Shown: positions 42,520 through 51,144 of the stretch, piece after piece
Layout: the number at the start of each line of letters is the position of its first letter
Position numbering within the stretch: the first letter of the stretch is position 1
From: Fischerella sp. CENA71
Lineage (GTDB): Bacteria; Cyanobacteriota; Cyanobacteriia; Cyanobacteriales; Nostocaceae
Reading direction: 5' to 3'
Assembly (NCBI GenBank): GCA_024239075.1
Contig: JANBVI010000076.1
Coordinates: 62,001-126,000 of the forward strand
Length of the DNA stretch: 64,000 nucleotides
Translations under genes and position numbers: made by a program
The notes under the pieces: generated by a model
Databases searched by the model: none
Told to the model about the DNA's origin: nothing
The model's input: the letters and a program-made list of their open reading frames with translations, nothing else

Positions 42520-44553
42520 ATGACAGAACGGGATATTCCAGAAAGTTGGTCACTAGGCAAAGCCAAAGAGCCAGATATAACAACAATATTATCCCGCTCA
42601 GGGCAAGTAAATGAAACTAAAATGTCTGGTGTACCACCTGCCGACTCTAGCTCCAAGTCTGTGAAGCAGTCAAAACCAAACACTTATGGACAACTACCTC
42701 CCAGTGGACGTGGTTCTGGGAAAGTGCCGCGTTGGTTAAAAAGCTGGGTTTTGTGGGTGCTATTGTTAACATTGGTACCCGGAAGTATAGCATTTATGGC
42801 AACATCAATGCTGTTAAAGTTGCCATCTGCCCCGAATTGTCCGTCTATCTTTTGGCCCTTGGCTAGTGCTTCAGTACGCTTACATTGCGCTCAATTAGCT
42901 GCTTCTAAGCAAACCGTCAAAGACTTACTGCAAGCGATCGCTCTGGTGAAGCAGTTACCACAAAGCCATCCTTTACGATCAGAAATAGACCGTTTCCTAG
43001 AACAATGGTCACGGGATATTTTAAAGTTAGCTGACGAAAGTTTCCAACAAGGTAAATTAGAAGAAGCGATCGCCACTGCAAAACAAATCCCTGAAGACAT
43101 GGCTGCTCATGAATTAGTCAGAGAGCAAATTACCGACTGGGAAAAAATTTGGTCAGAAGCAGAAGGTATTTACCAGCAAGCAGAGAATGAAATGCGCGAA
43201 CAACACTGGCACGACGCATTTATGGCAGCTGCTAAATTATTACGAATAGATAATAAATTTTGGTCAAGTATCAAATATGACGAATTGAATCGATTGATTA
43301 CGACCGCACGAGAAGATGGCGATAAACTGGCAAAAGCGGAAAATCTGGCTCAAAGCGGCAGTGTAGATAATTTACTCAAAGCGATTAAAATAGCAGAGTC
43401 AATACAAAAAGAAAGTTACGTTTACCAAAAAGCTCAAGAAGCAATCCCCCAATTTGGGCGCACAATGCTAGATTTGGCACAGAAAAAACTAGATAATCGT
43501 GAAGCTGATGAAGCCATCTCTATTGCTCAACAAATTCCTCTAAGTACAGGCTTACAGTCAGAAACAGAGGACTTCGTTGCCATAGCAGAAGCCCAAAGAA
43601 ATGCTTGGATTGGTAATGTAGCTGGTTTAGAGACAGCAATTAGCCAAGCTCAACAAATTGATCCATCAAGAGCAGTCTACGACAAAGCACAACAGTTAAT
43701 TGCGCGTTGGCAACTAGAAATTCAAGATGTCTCTAAACTGGAAAAAGCAAGGGAAATCGCGAGTCAAGGAACAATCAACGATTTAACAGCAGCTATTGCA
43801 GAAGCACAACAAGTTCCCGAAAACAACCCCCGTGGGGAAGAAGCAAGATCAGAAATCAATGGTTGGGTTGCTCAAATACAGACAATCGAAGATAGACCTT
43901 ATTTAGAACGCGCTGAAGAGATCGCTGTCTTAGAAGATATTAACTCCTTGGGTGCGGCGATCGCTGAAGCTAACCAAATTCGTCGAGGACGAGCATTATA
44001 TAGAGAAGCACAGAAGAAAATTGCTATCTGGACGGAGAAGATAGAACGTATAGAAGATCAACCTTACTTAGATCAAGCGCGAGAACTAGCTAGAAGTGGG
44101 AACCTTACCGCAGCTATCAACGTTGCTCAACAAATACCTTCGGGTAGGGCGCTATCTGGTGAAGCACAAGCCGCTATCGATGATTGGCGATCGCAAATTC
44201 GCGCCCGCGAAAACTGGAAGAGAGCGCGAGAAGTGGCTTTAACTGGTACTCCTCAAGCTCTGGCAGAGGCAATTAGATTAGCAAATCGAGTCCCTCGGAG
44301 TAATATTTTAAGTAGTGATGCGAGTATTGCGATCGACCAATGGAGTCAGCAATTATTGGATATAGCACGCTCTCAAAGTGGATCTGATATTCCTAGAGCG
44401 ATCGAAACAGCCAACCTCATTCCCCGCAATTCGGCTGTTTACAATGCTGCTCAAGAACAAATTCGTAGTTGGCGCGAATTTCTGAATCCTACACCTGCAC
44501 CAGAGCAACAATTTGATCCATTATTGCCAAATAGGTTGCAACCGCAGCAGTAA
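42520..44553 (+). CDS. membrane protein with TPR-like helical repeats
   Basis: 677 residues. Residues 1-70 are disordered. One membrane helix (about 75-96, WVLWVLLLTLVPGSIAFMAT) leaves a large helical domain on one side. At least eight repeats follow, of the pattern 'AI..AQQIP....LY.EAQ..I..W', for example AIAEAQQVPENNP, AIAEANQIRRGRALYREAQ and AINVAQQIPSGRALSGEAQ. This resembles TPR/SEL1-type scaffolds. Relatives are often labelled chromosome segregation ATPase in cyanobacteria, but no Walker motif is present, so I do not use that name. A scaffold role is likely, the partner unknown. Confidence 0.8.
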   Translation: MTERDIPESWSLGKAKEPDITTILSRSGQVNETKMSGVPPADSSSKSVKQSKPNTYGQLPPSGRGSGKVPRWLKSWVLWVLLLTLVPGSIAFMATSMLLKLPSAPNCPSIFWPLASASVRLHCAQLAASKQTVKDLLQAIALVKQLPQSHPLRSEIDRFLEQWSRDILKLADESFQQGKLEEAIATAKQIPEDMAAHELVREQITDWEKIWSEAEGIYQQAENEMREQHWHDAFMAAAKLLRIDNKFWSSIKYDELNRLITTAREDGDKLAKAENLAQSGSVDNLLKAIKIAESIQKESYVYQKAQEAIPQFGRTMLDLAQKKLDNREADEAISIAQQIPLSTGLQSETEDFVAIAEAQRNAWIGNVAGLETAISQAQQIDPSRAVYDKAQQLIARWQLEIQDVSKLEKAREIASQGTINDLTAAIAEAQQVPENNPRGEEARSEINGWVAQIQTIEDRPYLERAEEIAVLEDINSLGAAIAEANQIRRGRALYREAQKKIAIWTEKIERIEDQPYLDQARELARSGNLTAAINVAQQIPSGRALSGEAQAAIDDWRSQIRARENWKRAREVALTGTPQALAEAIRLANRVPRSNILSSDASIAIDQWSQQLLDIARSQSGSDIPRAIETANLIPRNSAVYNAAQEQIRSWREFLNPTPAPEQQFDPLLPNRLQPQQ

Positions 44554-44799
44554 TCTTAATTCCCTATGGGTGTAGGAATAGATTGAAAAATTATTTCCAC
44601 TTACACCCTCACATCCCTATACCCCTACATCCTTTTTTTGTGAAATCAGAAATCTAATATAATTCGGTTGAATTCATACATAGATGTTATAAAAATGATT
44701 TAATTGCTAATTAGACAATTTAAAAACTTTCATGCCAACTTTAAATTAGGCACGAATGATTTAGTCATGATCTATGATTTTTCACTGGAAAGTAATAAT

Positions 44800-44877
44800 A
44801 TGACCAAGGGTTTATTCTCGTCTGACATGGACGAAGAAACTCATGCGTCAAAAAAGATAAAATTACTTGCAGAATAA
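44800..44877 (+). CDS. possible 25-residue small protein
   Basis: MTKGLFSSDMDEETHASKKI then KLLAE, with a weak GGAAAG ribosome site before the ATG. Charged and soluble. It may be a leader peptide or chance. No similarity is claimed. Confidence 0.2.
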   Translation: MTKGLFSSDMDEETHASKKIKLLAE

Positions 44878-44952
44878 CTTATTTTACTCTGATTGTGGTA
44901 AATATAACCTTCCAGTGGTTGCAATATCAATAAATTTCTTGAATTTTTATAT

Positions 44953-44957
44953 AGAGG
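44953..44957 (+). promoter_or_regulatory. Shine-Dalgarno site deciding the NYN gene start
   Basis: AGAGG ends 5 bases before the ATG at 44963. It favours this start over the further open frame to 44867. Confidence 0.6.
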
Positions 44958-44962
44958 CAATA

Positions 44963-45625
44963 ATGACTAACATTACTAACTTTAATAAAAAAAACAATCA
45001 AAATCAAGCATTGCGGCATCAATCTCCATATCAGGAACAAAATTTTTCCCAGGGAGACAATCAAGATACAGACATTGAAGTACCAGATTTTTCAGAAGAA
45101 AGTGCGATTTGTAACATTTCAAATCGGGGTCGTATAGTTGTTTTGATTGATGGTTCCAACCTTTTTTATGCAGCTTTGCAATTAGGGATTGAAATTGATT
45201 ACTCCAAACTACTGTCTCATCTCGTAAAAGGCGGTAAATTGCTACGTGCTTTCTTTTATAGTGGAGTTGACCGCACCAACGACAAACAACAGGGTTTTTT
45301 GTTATGGATGCGTCGCAATGGATATCGTGTTGTAACCAAAGATGTAGTTCAGTTTCCTGACGGCTCTAAAAAAGCCAATTTAGAAGTAGAAATTGCTGTA
45401 GACATGCTGACTTTGGCTTCCTACTGCGATACTGTAGTTTTAGTAAGTGGAGATGGGGACTTAGCCTACGCCGTCAATGCAGTTTCTTACAAAGGAGTTA
45501 GAGTAGAAATTGTCAGTCTGCACTCAATGACAAGTGAAAATTTAATTAATTACGCCGATTGTTTTATTGATCTCGATAGCATCAAAGAAGAAATCCAAAA
45601 AGTTTCCAATACTAGTTATATGTAG
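44963..45625 (+). CDS. LabA/DUF88-type NYN-domain protein
   Basis: 220 residues from the ATG at 44963. The first 55 residues are Asn/Gln-rich and disordered. The NYN (PIN-like) domain has VVLIDGSNLFYAALQLG (metal-binding Asp), FFYSGVDRTND, KKANLEVEIAVDMLTLASY, and VLVSGDGDLAYAVNAVSYKG (Asp pair). This is the LabA family. In Synechococcus, LabA acts in negative feedback on clock output. Other NYN proteins are RNases. It is a single gene. Confidence 0.88.
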   Translation: MTNITNFNKKNNQNQALRHQSPYQEQNFSQGDNQDTDIEVPDFSEESAICNISNRGRIVVLIDGSNLFYAALQLGIEIDYSKLLSHLVKGGKLLRAFFYSGVDRTNDKQQGFLLWMRRNGYRVVTKDVVQFPDGSKKANLEVEIAVDMLTLASYCDTVVLVSGDGDLAYAVNAVSYKGVRVEIVSLHSMTSENLINYADCFIDLDSIKEEIQKVSNTSYM

Positions 45626-45741
45626 TTAATGGTCATTGGTCATTAGTCATTAGTCATTAGTCATTAGTTTTTCTCCTTTGTCCTCCTTGTCTTTTTTATC
45701 TCCCTTGTCCCTTATCCCCAATCCCCAATCCCCAATCCCCT
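45626..45741. repeat. heptamer STRR (GTCATTA)n, then (CCCCAAT)n
   Basis: At least five GTCATTA/GTCATTG units, then TTGTCC units, then CCCCAATCCCCAATCCCCAA. It fills the space between the convergent NYN and aldo/keto reductase genes. Confidence 0.85.
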
Positions 45742-46720
45742 ATTTTGTCTGAAAAATATTCTGTACCATTTTTTTATCTGTATTTGCAGCAGCTTTGTCC
45801 AGTTCTGCAATCTCATGAGAGTTGAGTAACCAACCTAAAGCACCAATATTATCTTGTGCTTGTTCTGCACTCTTGGCTCCTGGGATGGGAATTGCTCCTT
45901 TGCAGATGCACCAGTTAAGAGCTACTTGGGACATGGTTTTATTTCGAGATTGAGCGATCGCTCGCACACACTCTAAGAGCGATCGCACTCCTGGTAATAA
46001 TTGGCGAAACAATAGTCCCCGGATACCTTTGGGGAACGGGCCTTGCTCAGAATATTTACCTGTTAATATTCCCAACGCCAAAGGACTGTAAGCAATTAAT
46101 TTAATCCCCAGTTCGTCACAAACCTCTTTAATTCCCAGTTGAGTAACAGGATAAGTAGATAGTAATGAGTATTGAACTTGCAGAGTCGCAATTGGTATTC
46201 CTCGCTCTGCAAATTTTTTATGTACCTGTTTGAGTCGTTTCGAGCCAAAATTAGATAAACCAACTCCTTTCACCAAACCTTGTTCGTAGAGATCCGCTAA
46301 ACCATTCAACAACGCTTTTTCTTGCCAAGGAGCATAGTTAGCTGTAGACCAGTGCATTTGTACCAAATCCACATTTCTTCCCAAGCGTTCAGCAGAAGCT
46401 TGACAAGCTCGTATCATTGACTGGCGCGTCAATCTCCAAGGATAAGCAGCAAGTTTAGTTGCAATGCAAATATTTTCTTTATTTATACCTTGATATTCTT
46501 GAGTAAATTTTCCCAAAAGTAACTCACTACGACCATTTAATTTCCCCGTTCCGTAAGAGTCACCCGTATCAAACAAAGTTACACCATTACTCACGCACAA
46601 GTCAAAGACTGCTTGCAATTGGTGATCCATACTTTCATCGTATCCCCACAGCAGCCGATTGCCCCATGCCCAAGTTCCACAACCCATTGTTGGCAGAAAA
46701 AGTTTTTTGTCATTTGTCAT
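45740..46720 (-). CDS. aldo/keto reductase
   Basis: 326 residues, (beta/alpha)8 NADPH-dependent oxidoreductase. Catalytic residues are visible: Asp and Tyr in TLFDTGDSYGTG, Lys in CIATKLAAY, His in LVQMHWST. The cofactor region carries IPIPGAKSAEQAQDNIGALG. It reduces aldehydes or ketones; the substrate is unknown. Similar plant/cyanobacterial members are called pyridoxal-reductase-like or Tas-like. The start codon at 46720 comes from an ATGACAA heptamer repeat. In-frame ATG further upstream (46741) is followed by a stop, so 46720 is the upper limit. Confidence 0.9.
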   Translation of the reverse strand: MTNDKKLFLPTMGCGTWAWGNRLLWGYDESMDHQLQAVFDLCVSNGVTLFDTGDSYGTGKLNGRSELLLGKFTQEYQGINKENICIATKLAAYPWRLTRQSMIRACQASAERLGRNVDLVQMHWSTANYAPWQEKALLNGLADLYEQGLVKGVGLSNFGSKRLKQVHKKFAERGIPIATLQVQYSLLSTYPVTQLGIKEVCDELGIKLIAYSPLALGILTGKYSEQGPFPKGIRGLLFRQLLPGVRSLLECVRAIAQSRNKTMSQVALNWCICKGAIPIPGAKSAEQAQDNIGALGWLLNSHEIAELDKAAANTDKKMVQNIFQTK

Positions 46721-46750
46721 TTGTCATTTGTCATTTGTCATTTGTCATTT
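46712..46750. repeat. (GTCATTT)n heptamer STRR over the reductase start
   Basis: About six perfect tandem GTCATTT units. Read on the minus strand, they are ATGACAA repeats and provide several ATG triplets, one of which is the start of the aldo/keto reductase. Confidence 0.9.
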
Positions 46751-46811
46751 GTAGAGACGCGATTATACTCTTACCTTGAAGCCGCTCTTACGAGCGTCTA
46801 CGCGTCTGTAC
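46751..46811. repeat. GTAGAGACGCG element, larger variant
   Basis: GTAGAGACGCG (46751-46761) and CGCGTCTGTAC (46801-46811) are complementary but for one base. An internal stretch holds further GCGTCTAC. It is a longer relative of the 28-30-bp palindromes, directly abutting the heptamer array. Confidence 0.65.
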
Positions 46812-46946
46812 TTTTTAGGCTTGTTTACTGAATCACTGATTGGTTTTTTGTGATTCAATAAAAAGTCTTTCCAAAATTCATTATCAAACAATTCGATACA
46901 TTGGATAAACTTATCCCTGGATTAAGTATTTACCCTTCATGCGAAA

Positions 46947-48371
46947 GTGATACTAGGCACTAATGTGTTAGTTGCTGCGTCAATTATTTCACTGTGCTTA
47001 GTCTGCTTCAATTTCAAAAGACAGGCAGTAACTCAATTTGCACGGAATGAACAACTACTGATTAACCAGTTCGTAGACACGATGGCTAGTAAACTTCATC
47101 AACCAAGCAGACGATCGCACATGTGGGTAGATCAAAAATCACACAAACATCATAACTGGTGGCCGCTTGGCAGGCGATCGCTGAAATTTCTTCTCCCACT
47201 ACTTTTTGTAATCTCATTCTTGACGGTATCTTTAGGCAGCAACCTTAACTTTGCCACAGCACAGGTTCCTCGTCAGGAAATTCGTGGTGTGTGGATGACC
47301 AACAATGACTTTAACACCCTTAAAGATCGTGCCAAAGTCGAAAATGCCGTTAGTCAATTACGGGATTTGAACTTTAACACAATCTATCCTGTGGTGTGGA
47401 ATTCTGGTTATGTCATGTATCCCAGCGCTGTAGCCAAACGCGAAGGTATTCAACCCTTTGTATTGCGAGGCTCAGACGGACATGATATTTTAGCAGACTT
47501 GATTAACCAAGCCCATCGCAAAGGACTACTTGCGATTCCCTGGTTTGAGTTTGGTTTTATGGCTCCCCAGATGTCGGAACTAGCCATGAATCATCCAGAT
47601 TGGTTTACGCAAAAACGGGATGGTAGCCAAACTTCCATCAGTGCTGCGGGTGAGGTGATGTGGCTCAATCCCTTTCATCCAAAAGTCCAAGAGTTTATCA
47701 CTAATCTCGTAGTGGAAATCGTCACTCAATACGACGTCGATGGTATTCAGTTTGACGACCACATGAGTTTACCCCGCGAATTTGGCTACGATAAATACAC
47801 AACTGCCTTGTATACCCAGGAAACTAAAAAGGCTCCACCCACTAATCCTGAAGATCAAGCATGGATGCGCTGGCGGGCAGATAAAATCACAGCTTTTATG
47901 GTACAACTCAATCAAGCTGTGAAAGCCAGAAAACCTGGTGCAATTTTCTCTATTTCTCCCAATTACTACGACTTTGCTTATAAATTCCAGTTGCAAGATT
48001 GGCTAGCTTGGCTCGATCAAAATATTGTCGATGAGCTAATTATGCAAGTGTATCGTTCCAATTTGGAAAGTTTCGTCGCCAAGATTTCCCGTCCAGAAAT
48101 TCAACTCTCCCAACAAAAGATACCAACTGGCATTGGTATTATGACAGGGTTGCGAAATAATCCAGTACCAATACAACAAATTAATTCCCAGGTACGAGCC
48201 GCCCAAGAACGCGGTTTAGGTGTAGCTTTCTTCTATTACGAAAGCCTGTGGGAATATGCACCCGAACCACCTGACAAGCGACAAGCTGTATTTAGAACCT
48301 TGTTTGTAAATCCTGCACTCCGCGCCAGAGTTGAACAACCATTAGAAGCTACAATCAACACTCAACAGTAA
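46947..48371 (+). CDS. GHL10 (DUF187-type) glycoside-hydrolase-like secreted protein
   Basis: 474 residues from GTG at 46947. An ATG at 47082 (MASKLHQPS) is an alternative that still includes the hydrophobic export segment (LKFLLPLLFVISFLTVSLGS). The TIM-barrel domain starts at QEIRGVWMTNNDFNTLKDR and contains YPVVWNSGYVMYPS, LLAIPWFEFGFMAP and YDVDGIQFDDHMSLP, the last with the likely catalytic acids. The family (PF02638) is thought to act on glycans such as cell-wall or polysaccharide chains. Exact substrate unknown. Followed by a heptamer array. Confidence 0.85.
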   Translation: MILGTNVLVAASIISLCLVCFNFKRQAVTQFARNEQLLINQFVDTMASKLHQPSRRSHMWVDQKSHKHHNWWPLGRRSLKFLLPLLFVISFLTVSLGSNLNFATAQVPRQEIRGVWMTNNDFNTLKDRAKVENAVSQLRDLNFNTIYPVVWNSGYVMYPSAVAKREGIQPFVLRGSDGHDILADLINQAHRKGLLAIPWFEFGFMAPQMSELAMNHPDWFTQKRDGSQTSISAAGEVMWLNPFHPKVQEFITNLVVEIVTQYDVDGIQFDDHMSLPREFGYDKYTTALYTQETKKAPPTNPEDQAWMRWRADKITAFMVQLNQAVKARKPGAIFSISPNYYDFAYKFQLQDWLAWLDQNIVDELIMQVYRSNLESFVAKISRPEIQLSQQKIPTGIGIMTGLRNNPVPIQQINSQVRAAQERGLGVAFFYYESLWEYAPEPPDKRQAVFRTLFVNPALRARVEQPLEATINTQQ

Positions 48372-48449
48372 ACAGTTATCAGTTATCAGTGAAAATTTGA
48401 TACCTGTTAACTGATAACTGATAACTGATAACTGATAACTGATAACTGG
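48368..48449. repeat. (GATAACT)n heptamer STRR with inverted half
   Basis: CAGTTATCAGTTATCAG is followed by six or more perfect GATAACT units, giving a potential long hairpin between the glycosidase and the Uma2 remnant. Confidence 0.9.
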
Positions 48450-48548
48450 TTACTTGCGAACTCCATCATGCAATTCATAGCGTCCCTCATTAGGCTTCCA
48501 CTCTACAAATTCTTCAAACGTCAAGAGTTTTGGTAAAGCTTGTGTCAT
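48450..48548 (-). pseudogene. truncated Uma2-family endonuclease-like gene
   Basis: A 32-codon frame on the minus strand, MTQALPKLLTFEEFVEWKPN then EGRYELHDGVRK, matches the N-terminus of Uma2/DUF820 proteins (compare RILMSAEEYLIWESTQEQRY in the 63195 gene). It stops just after the conserved 'YELHDG' motif, at the edge of the heptamer array. All catalytic residues are missing, so it is a remnant. Confidence 0.65.
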
Positions 48549-48588
48549 TTTTACCTACTTATTAGGCGTTCATGCAGTGTGCCGTAAT

Positions 48589-49551
48589 TCAACCATATGC
48601 ATTTTTCAATTTGATCAAGCCTTGGCTGGCAATTTTTAAACACACAACCAACCACACTAAACCTGTTGCATAGCCAACCAACACATCAGTAGGCCAATGT
48701 ACACCGAGATAAAGTCTGGTCAAACCGATCGCACTAATCAAGCCAGCAGTCAAAGCAAAAATCAGCCGCTGATGTTGAGGAAATTGCTTAGCTAAGGTGT
48801 AACCAATAAAACCATAAATTACCATTGATACCATAGCGTGTCCGCTAGGAAAACTGTAGTGACCCACATTTACCAGATGATCCCACAGTGCTGGACGCGC
48901 TCTAGAAAATAGTTCTTTGAGGAAAATATTCAGGGCGATCGCACCCACTGCGGCCATACCCAAGCTGGTTGCTTCCCCAGGACGCTGATTGGATACCGAT
49001 CTAGTTGCTAATCCCAGACTAAGCAACAGCAAAAAAAGCGGATCACCCAAAAAAGTGATACTAAGCATGATCCGGTCTAAAAGTGGCGTATGCAATTTTT
49101 GGATAGTTAATAAAATTACTTCATCTAATCCACATCTATGTAGAAATGCGGTGCTTAAAACAAGGGTGGAAATAGCCCCCGACACCAAAGCAAGTTCACT
49201 ACCTGCTTTGGCGAGTTGTTTCTGCACAGGTGTAGCCAAGATAGGCAAATTCTTGTTTGGAGGTAGTTTTTGATTCTGTTTGCCGTAATCTACAATAATT
49301 TTTTGGATCAGCCAAGCGATCGCATTTGGATTAATCTCTGGATGGAAAAATACTAGAACATTTCCTGTCACAGGATTAGCGCGAACTTGTGTGACAACTT
49401 TCTCCTCTGACAATCTAGACTCAAGGTATGTTTTGAAACCTGGTGAATAATACAATCCACTTACCTTATATCTAGCCCTACCTTTGACAGCAGTATGTAT
49501 CGCTCGGATCAAAGAATTACCAGTGGGGAAATAATTAACAGAATTGCCCAT
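48589..49551 (-). CDS. PAP2-family phosphatase with HMA-like N-terminal domain
   Basis: 320 residues. Residues about 15-90 (AIHTAVKGRARYKVSGLYYS, VVTQVRANPVTGNVLVFFHP, INPNAIAWLIQKII) read as a ferredoxin-like HMA domain without the CxxC metal pair. From about 118 there are six membrane segments. PAP2 motifs are KELFSRARP (212-220), PSGH (235-238) and TRLYLGVHWPTD (278-289, catalytic His). It should dephosphorylate lipid phosphates or pyrophosphates, such as undecaprenyl pyrophosphate or phosphatidate, in the membrane. The HMA-like front part is unusual. Single gene, divergent from sbtA. Confidence 0.86.
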   Translation of the reverse strand: MGNSVNYFPTGNSLIRAIHTAVKGRARYKVSGLYYSPGFKTYLESRLSEEKVVTQVRANPVTGNVLVFFHPEINPNAIAWLIQKIIVDYGKQNQKLPPNKNLPILATPVQKQLAKAGSELALVSGAISTLVLSTAFLHRCGLDEVILLTIQKLHTPLLDRIMLSITFLGDPLFLLLLSLGLATRSVSNQRPGEATSLGMAAVGAIALNIFLKELFSRARPALWDHLVNVGHYSFPSGHAMVSMVIYGFIGYTLAKQFPQHQRLIFALTAGLISAIGLTRLYLGVHWPTDVLVGYATGLVWLVVCLKIASQGLIKLKNAYG

Positions 49552-49818
49552 TTTTAGAGATTGGGGAAGACAGAGTAAACGCGGAGAAGGAGAGACAGGT
49601 GACGCGGTGAATCTACCAATAATAATTTCCTTTCCTTTAATATTTTAAGTACCTAAACAGAGTTAATTACACATATTATTTCCCCGTTCCCTCTTCCTAA
49701 GTTTTGAGATACTTCACATTCAATTGACATCAGGTAGGGATACACGATACACCAAAGCTTATGGTTGTGTAAGTTTGTTTCAATGCAAAGTTTTTCAAAC
49801 TTCGGGTTTCATCAGCAT

Positions 49819-49826
49819 AAGGAGGA
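49819..49826 (+). promoter_or_regulatory. Shine-Dalgarno site deciding the sbtA start
   Basis: AAGGAGGA is immediately followed by ATG at 49827 (too close) and by a second in-frame ATG at 49833, seven bases from GGAGG. The second is the likely start. Confidence 0.75.
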
Positions 49827-49832
49827 ATGGAC

Positions 49833-50801
49833 ATGGATGCCAATTTGATCGTATCCAACATCCTGAATCCACCAGTTTTGTTTTTTTTCCTGGGGATGAC
49901 TGCTGTTTTTGTCAAGTCTGATTTAGAAATTCCTGCACCCATACCCAAACTTTTTTCGCTTTATCTGCTGTTTGCGATTGGGTTTAAGGGAGGTGTTGAA
50001 CTGATGAAAAGCGGCGTCACCCAGGAAGTCGTGCTGACGCTTTTCGCAGCAATGCTGATGGCTTGTGCTGTACCGATTTATACGTTTTTTATTCTGAAGC
50101 TGAAACTGGATACTTACGATGCAGCTGCGATCGCAGCCACCTATGGCTCTATCAGTGCTGTCACTTTTATCACAGCCAGCGCCTTTTTGAATGAACTGGG
50201 TATTACTTTTGATGGCTACATGGTAGCGGCTTTGGCTTTGATGGAATCGCCAGCCATCATTGTTGGTTTGATTTTAGTGAATTTATTCACGACTGATGGT
50301 AAGCGAGACTTTTCTTGGCCGGAAGTTTTAAGAGATGCATTTCTCAACAGTTCTGTCTTTCTTTTAGTTGGTAGTCTGCTGATTGGATTCTTAACAGGAG
50401 AACACGGTTGGCAGGTTTTAGAACCCTTTACTCAGGGAATGTTTTATGGCGTTCTCACTTTCTTTTTATTAGATATGGGGTTGGTTGCAGCGAAAAGAAT
50501 TAAAGACTTGCAAAAAACCGGAATTTTTCTGATCTCATTTGCCATACTAATTCCCATAGTCAATGCAGTGATTGGGTTGGCGATCGCTAAAGCAATTGGT
50601 ATGGCTCAAGGGGATGCACTTTTATTTGCTGTGCTGTGTGCCAGCGCTTCTTACATAGCTGTCCCAGCAGCCATGCGGTTAACCGTTCCAGAAGCAAATC
50701 CCAGTCTGTACGTTTCTACTGCTTTAGCAGTCACATTCCCGTTCAACATTATTGTGGGAATTCCGCTATATCTGTACGGGATTAACCTATTTTGGAGCTA
50801 A
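49833..50801 (+). CDS. sbtA: sodium-dependent bicarbonate transporter SbtA
   Basis: 322 residues from the ATG at 49833. It has about ten membrane segments in two inverted halves, with conserved FAIGFKGGVELMKSG, AATYGSISAVTFITASAFL, YMVAALALMESPAIIVGLIL, and CASASYIAVPAAMRLTVPEA. It is shorter than Synechocystis SbtA (about 370), mainly in the central loop. It imports bicarbonate with Na+ at the plasma membrane for CO2 concentration. sbtB starts 4 bases after its stop and an exported carbonic anhydrase follows, so the three form an operon. Confidence 0.95.
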   Translation: MDANLIVSNILNPPVLFFFLGMTAVFVKSDLEIPAPIPKLFSLYLLFAIGFKGGVELMKSGVTQEVVLTLFAAMLMACAVPIYTFFILKLKLDTYDAAAIAATYGSISAVTFITASAFLNELGITFDGYMVAALALMESPAIIVGLILVNLFTTDGKRDFSWPEVLRDAFLNSSVFLLVGSLLIGFLTGEHGWQVLEPFTQGMFYGVLTFFLLDMGLVAAKRIKDLQKTGIFLISFAILIPIVNAVIGLAIAKAIGMAQGDALLFAVLCASASYIAVPAAMRLTVPEANPSLYVSTALAVTFPFNIIVGIPLYLYGINLFWS

Positions 50802-50805
50802 TGTT

Positions 50806-51117
50806 ATGCACTTAGTCAAAAAAATAGAAATCATTGCCAACTCTTTTGAACTGGCTAAAATTTTGGAAAGCTTAGACAAATCAGGTGTCCATGGTCACAT
50901 TGTGATTCGTAATGTTGCTGGTAAGGGATTACGAGGAATGGCTGAAGATTTGGATATGACGATGCTTGATAATGTTTACATTATCGCTTTCTGTCTGCCA
51001 GAACAACTCAAGTCAGCAGTGGAACATATCAGACCAGTACTCAATAAATTTGGGGGAACCTGTTACATCTCAGATGTGATGGAAATTCGCTCATTAAAAT
51101 GTGTTGCGTCGCTGTAA
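50806..51117 (+). CDS. sbtB: PII-like regulator SbtB
   Basis: 103 residues from the ATG at 50806, which has GGAG 8 bases upstream. The frame is open to 50752 but that overlaps sbtA. HLVKKIEIIANSFELAKILE, the T-loop region around HIVIRNVAGKGLRGM and YIIAFCLPEQLKSAVEHIRP give the PII ferredoxin-like fold. SbtB trimers bind adenine nucleotides (cAMP, ADP, ATP, AMP) and control SbtA. The C-terminal CGPEGC-type R-loop of some SbtB proteins is missing; the protein ends EIRSLKCVASL. Confidence 0.93.
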   Translation: MHLVKKIEIIANSFELAKILESLDKSGVHGHIVIRNVAGKGLRGMAEDLDMTMLDNVYIIAFCLPEQLKSAVEHIRPVLNKFGGTCYISDVMEIRSLKCVASL

Positions 51118-51144
51118 AAAACCGTACATGCAAGGAAGCGTTTC

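Larger units (their letters stand above)
44554..44962. other. intergenic region before the NYN gene
   Basis: Starts with an imperfect inverted repeat, GGGTGTAGG / CCCCTACATCC (44569-44631), which may end transcription of the preceding gene. It also holds a 25-codon frame at 44800-44877. The remainder is AT-rich and should carry the promoter. Confidence 0.5.

Noticed and set aside
42520-44553. Chromosome segregation ATPase label for the helical-repeat protein
   Set aside because: No Walker A or B motif is present. The resemblance is to repetitive helices only.
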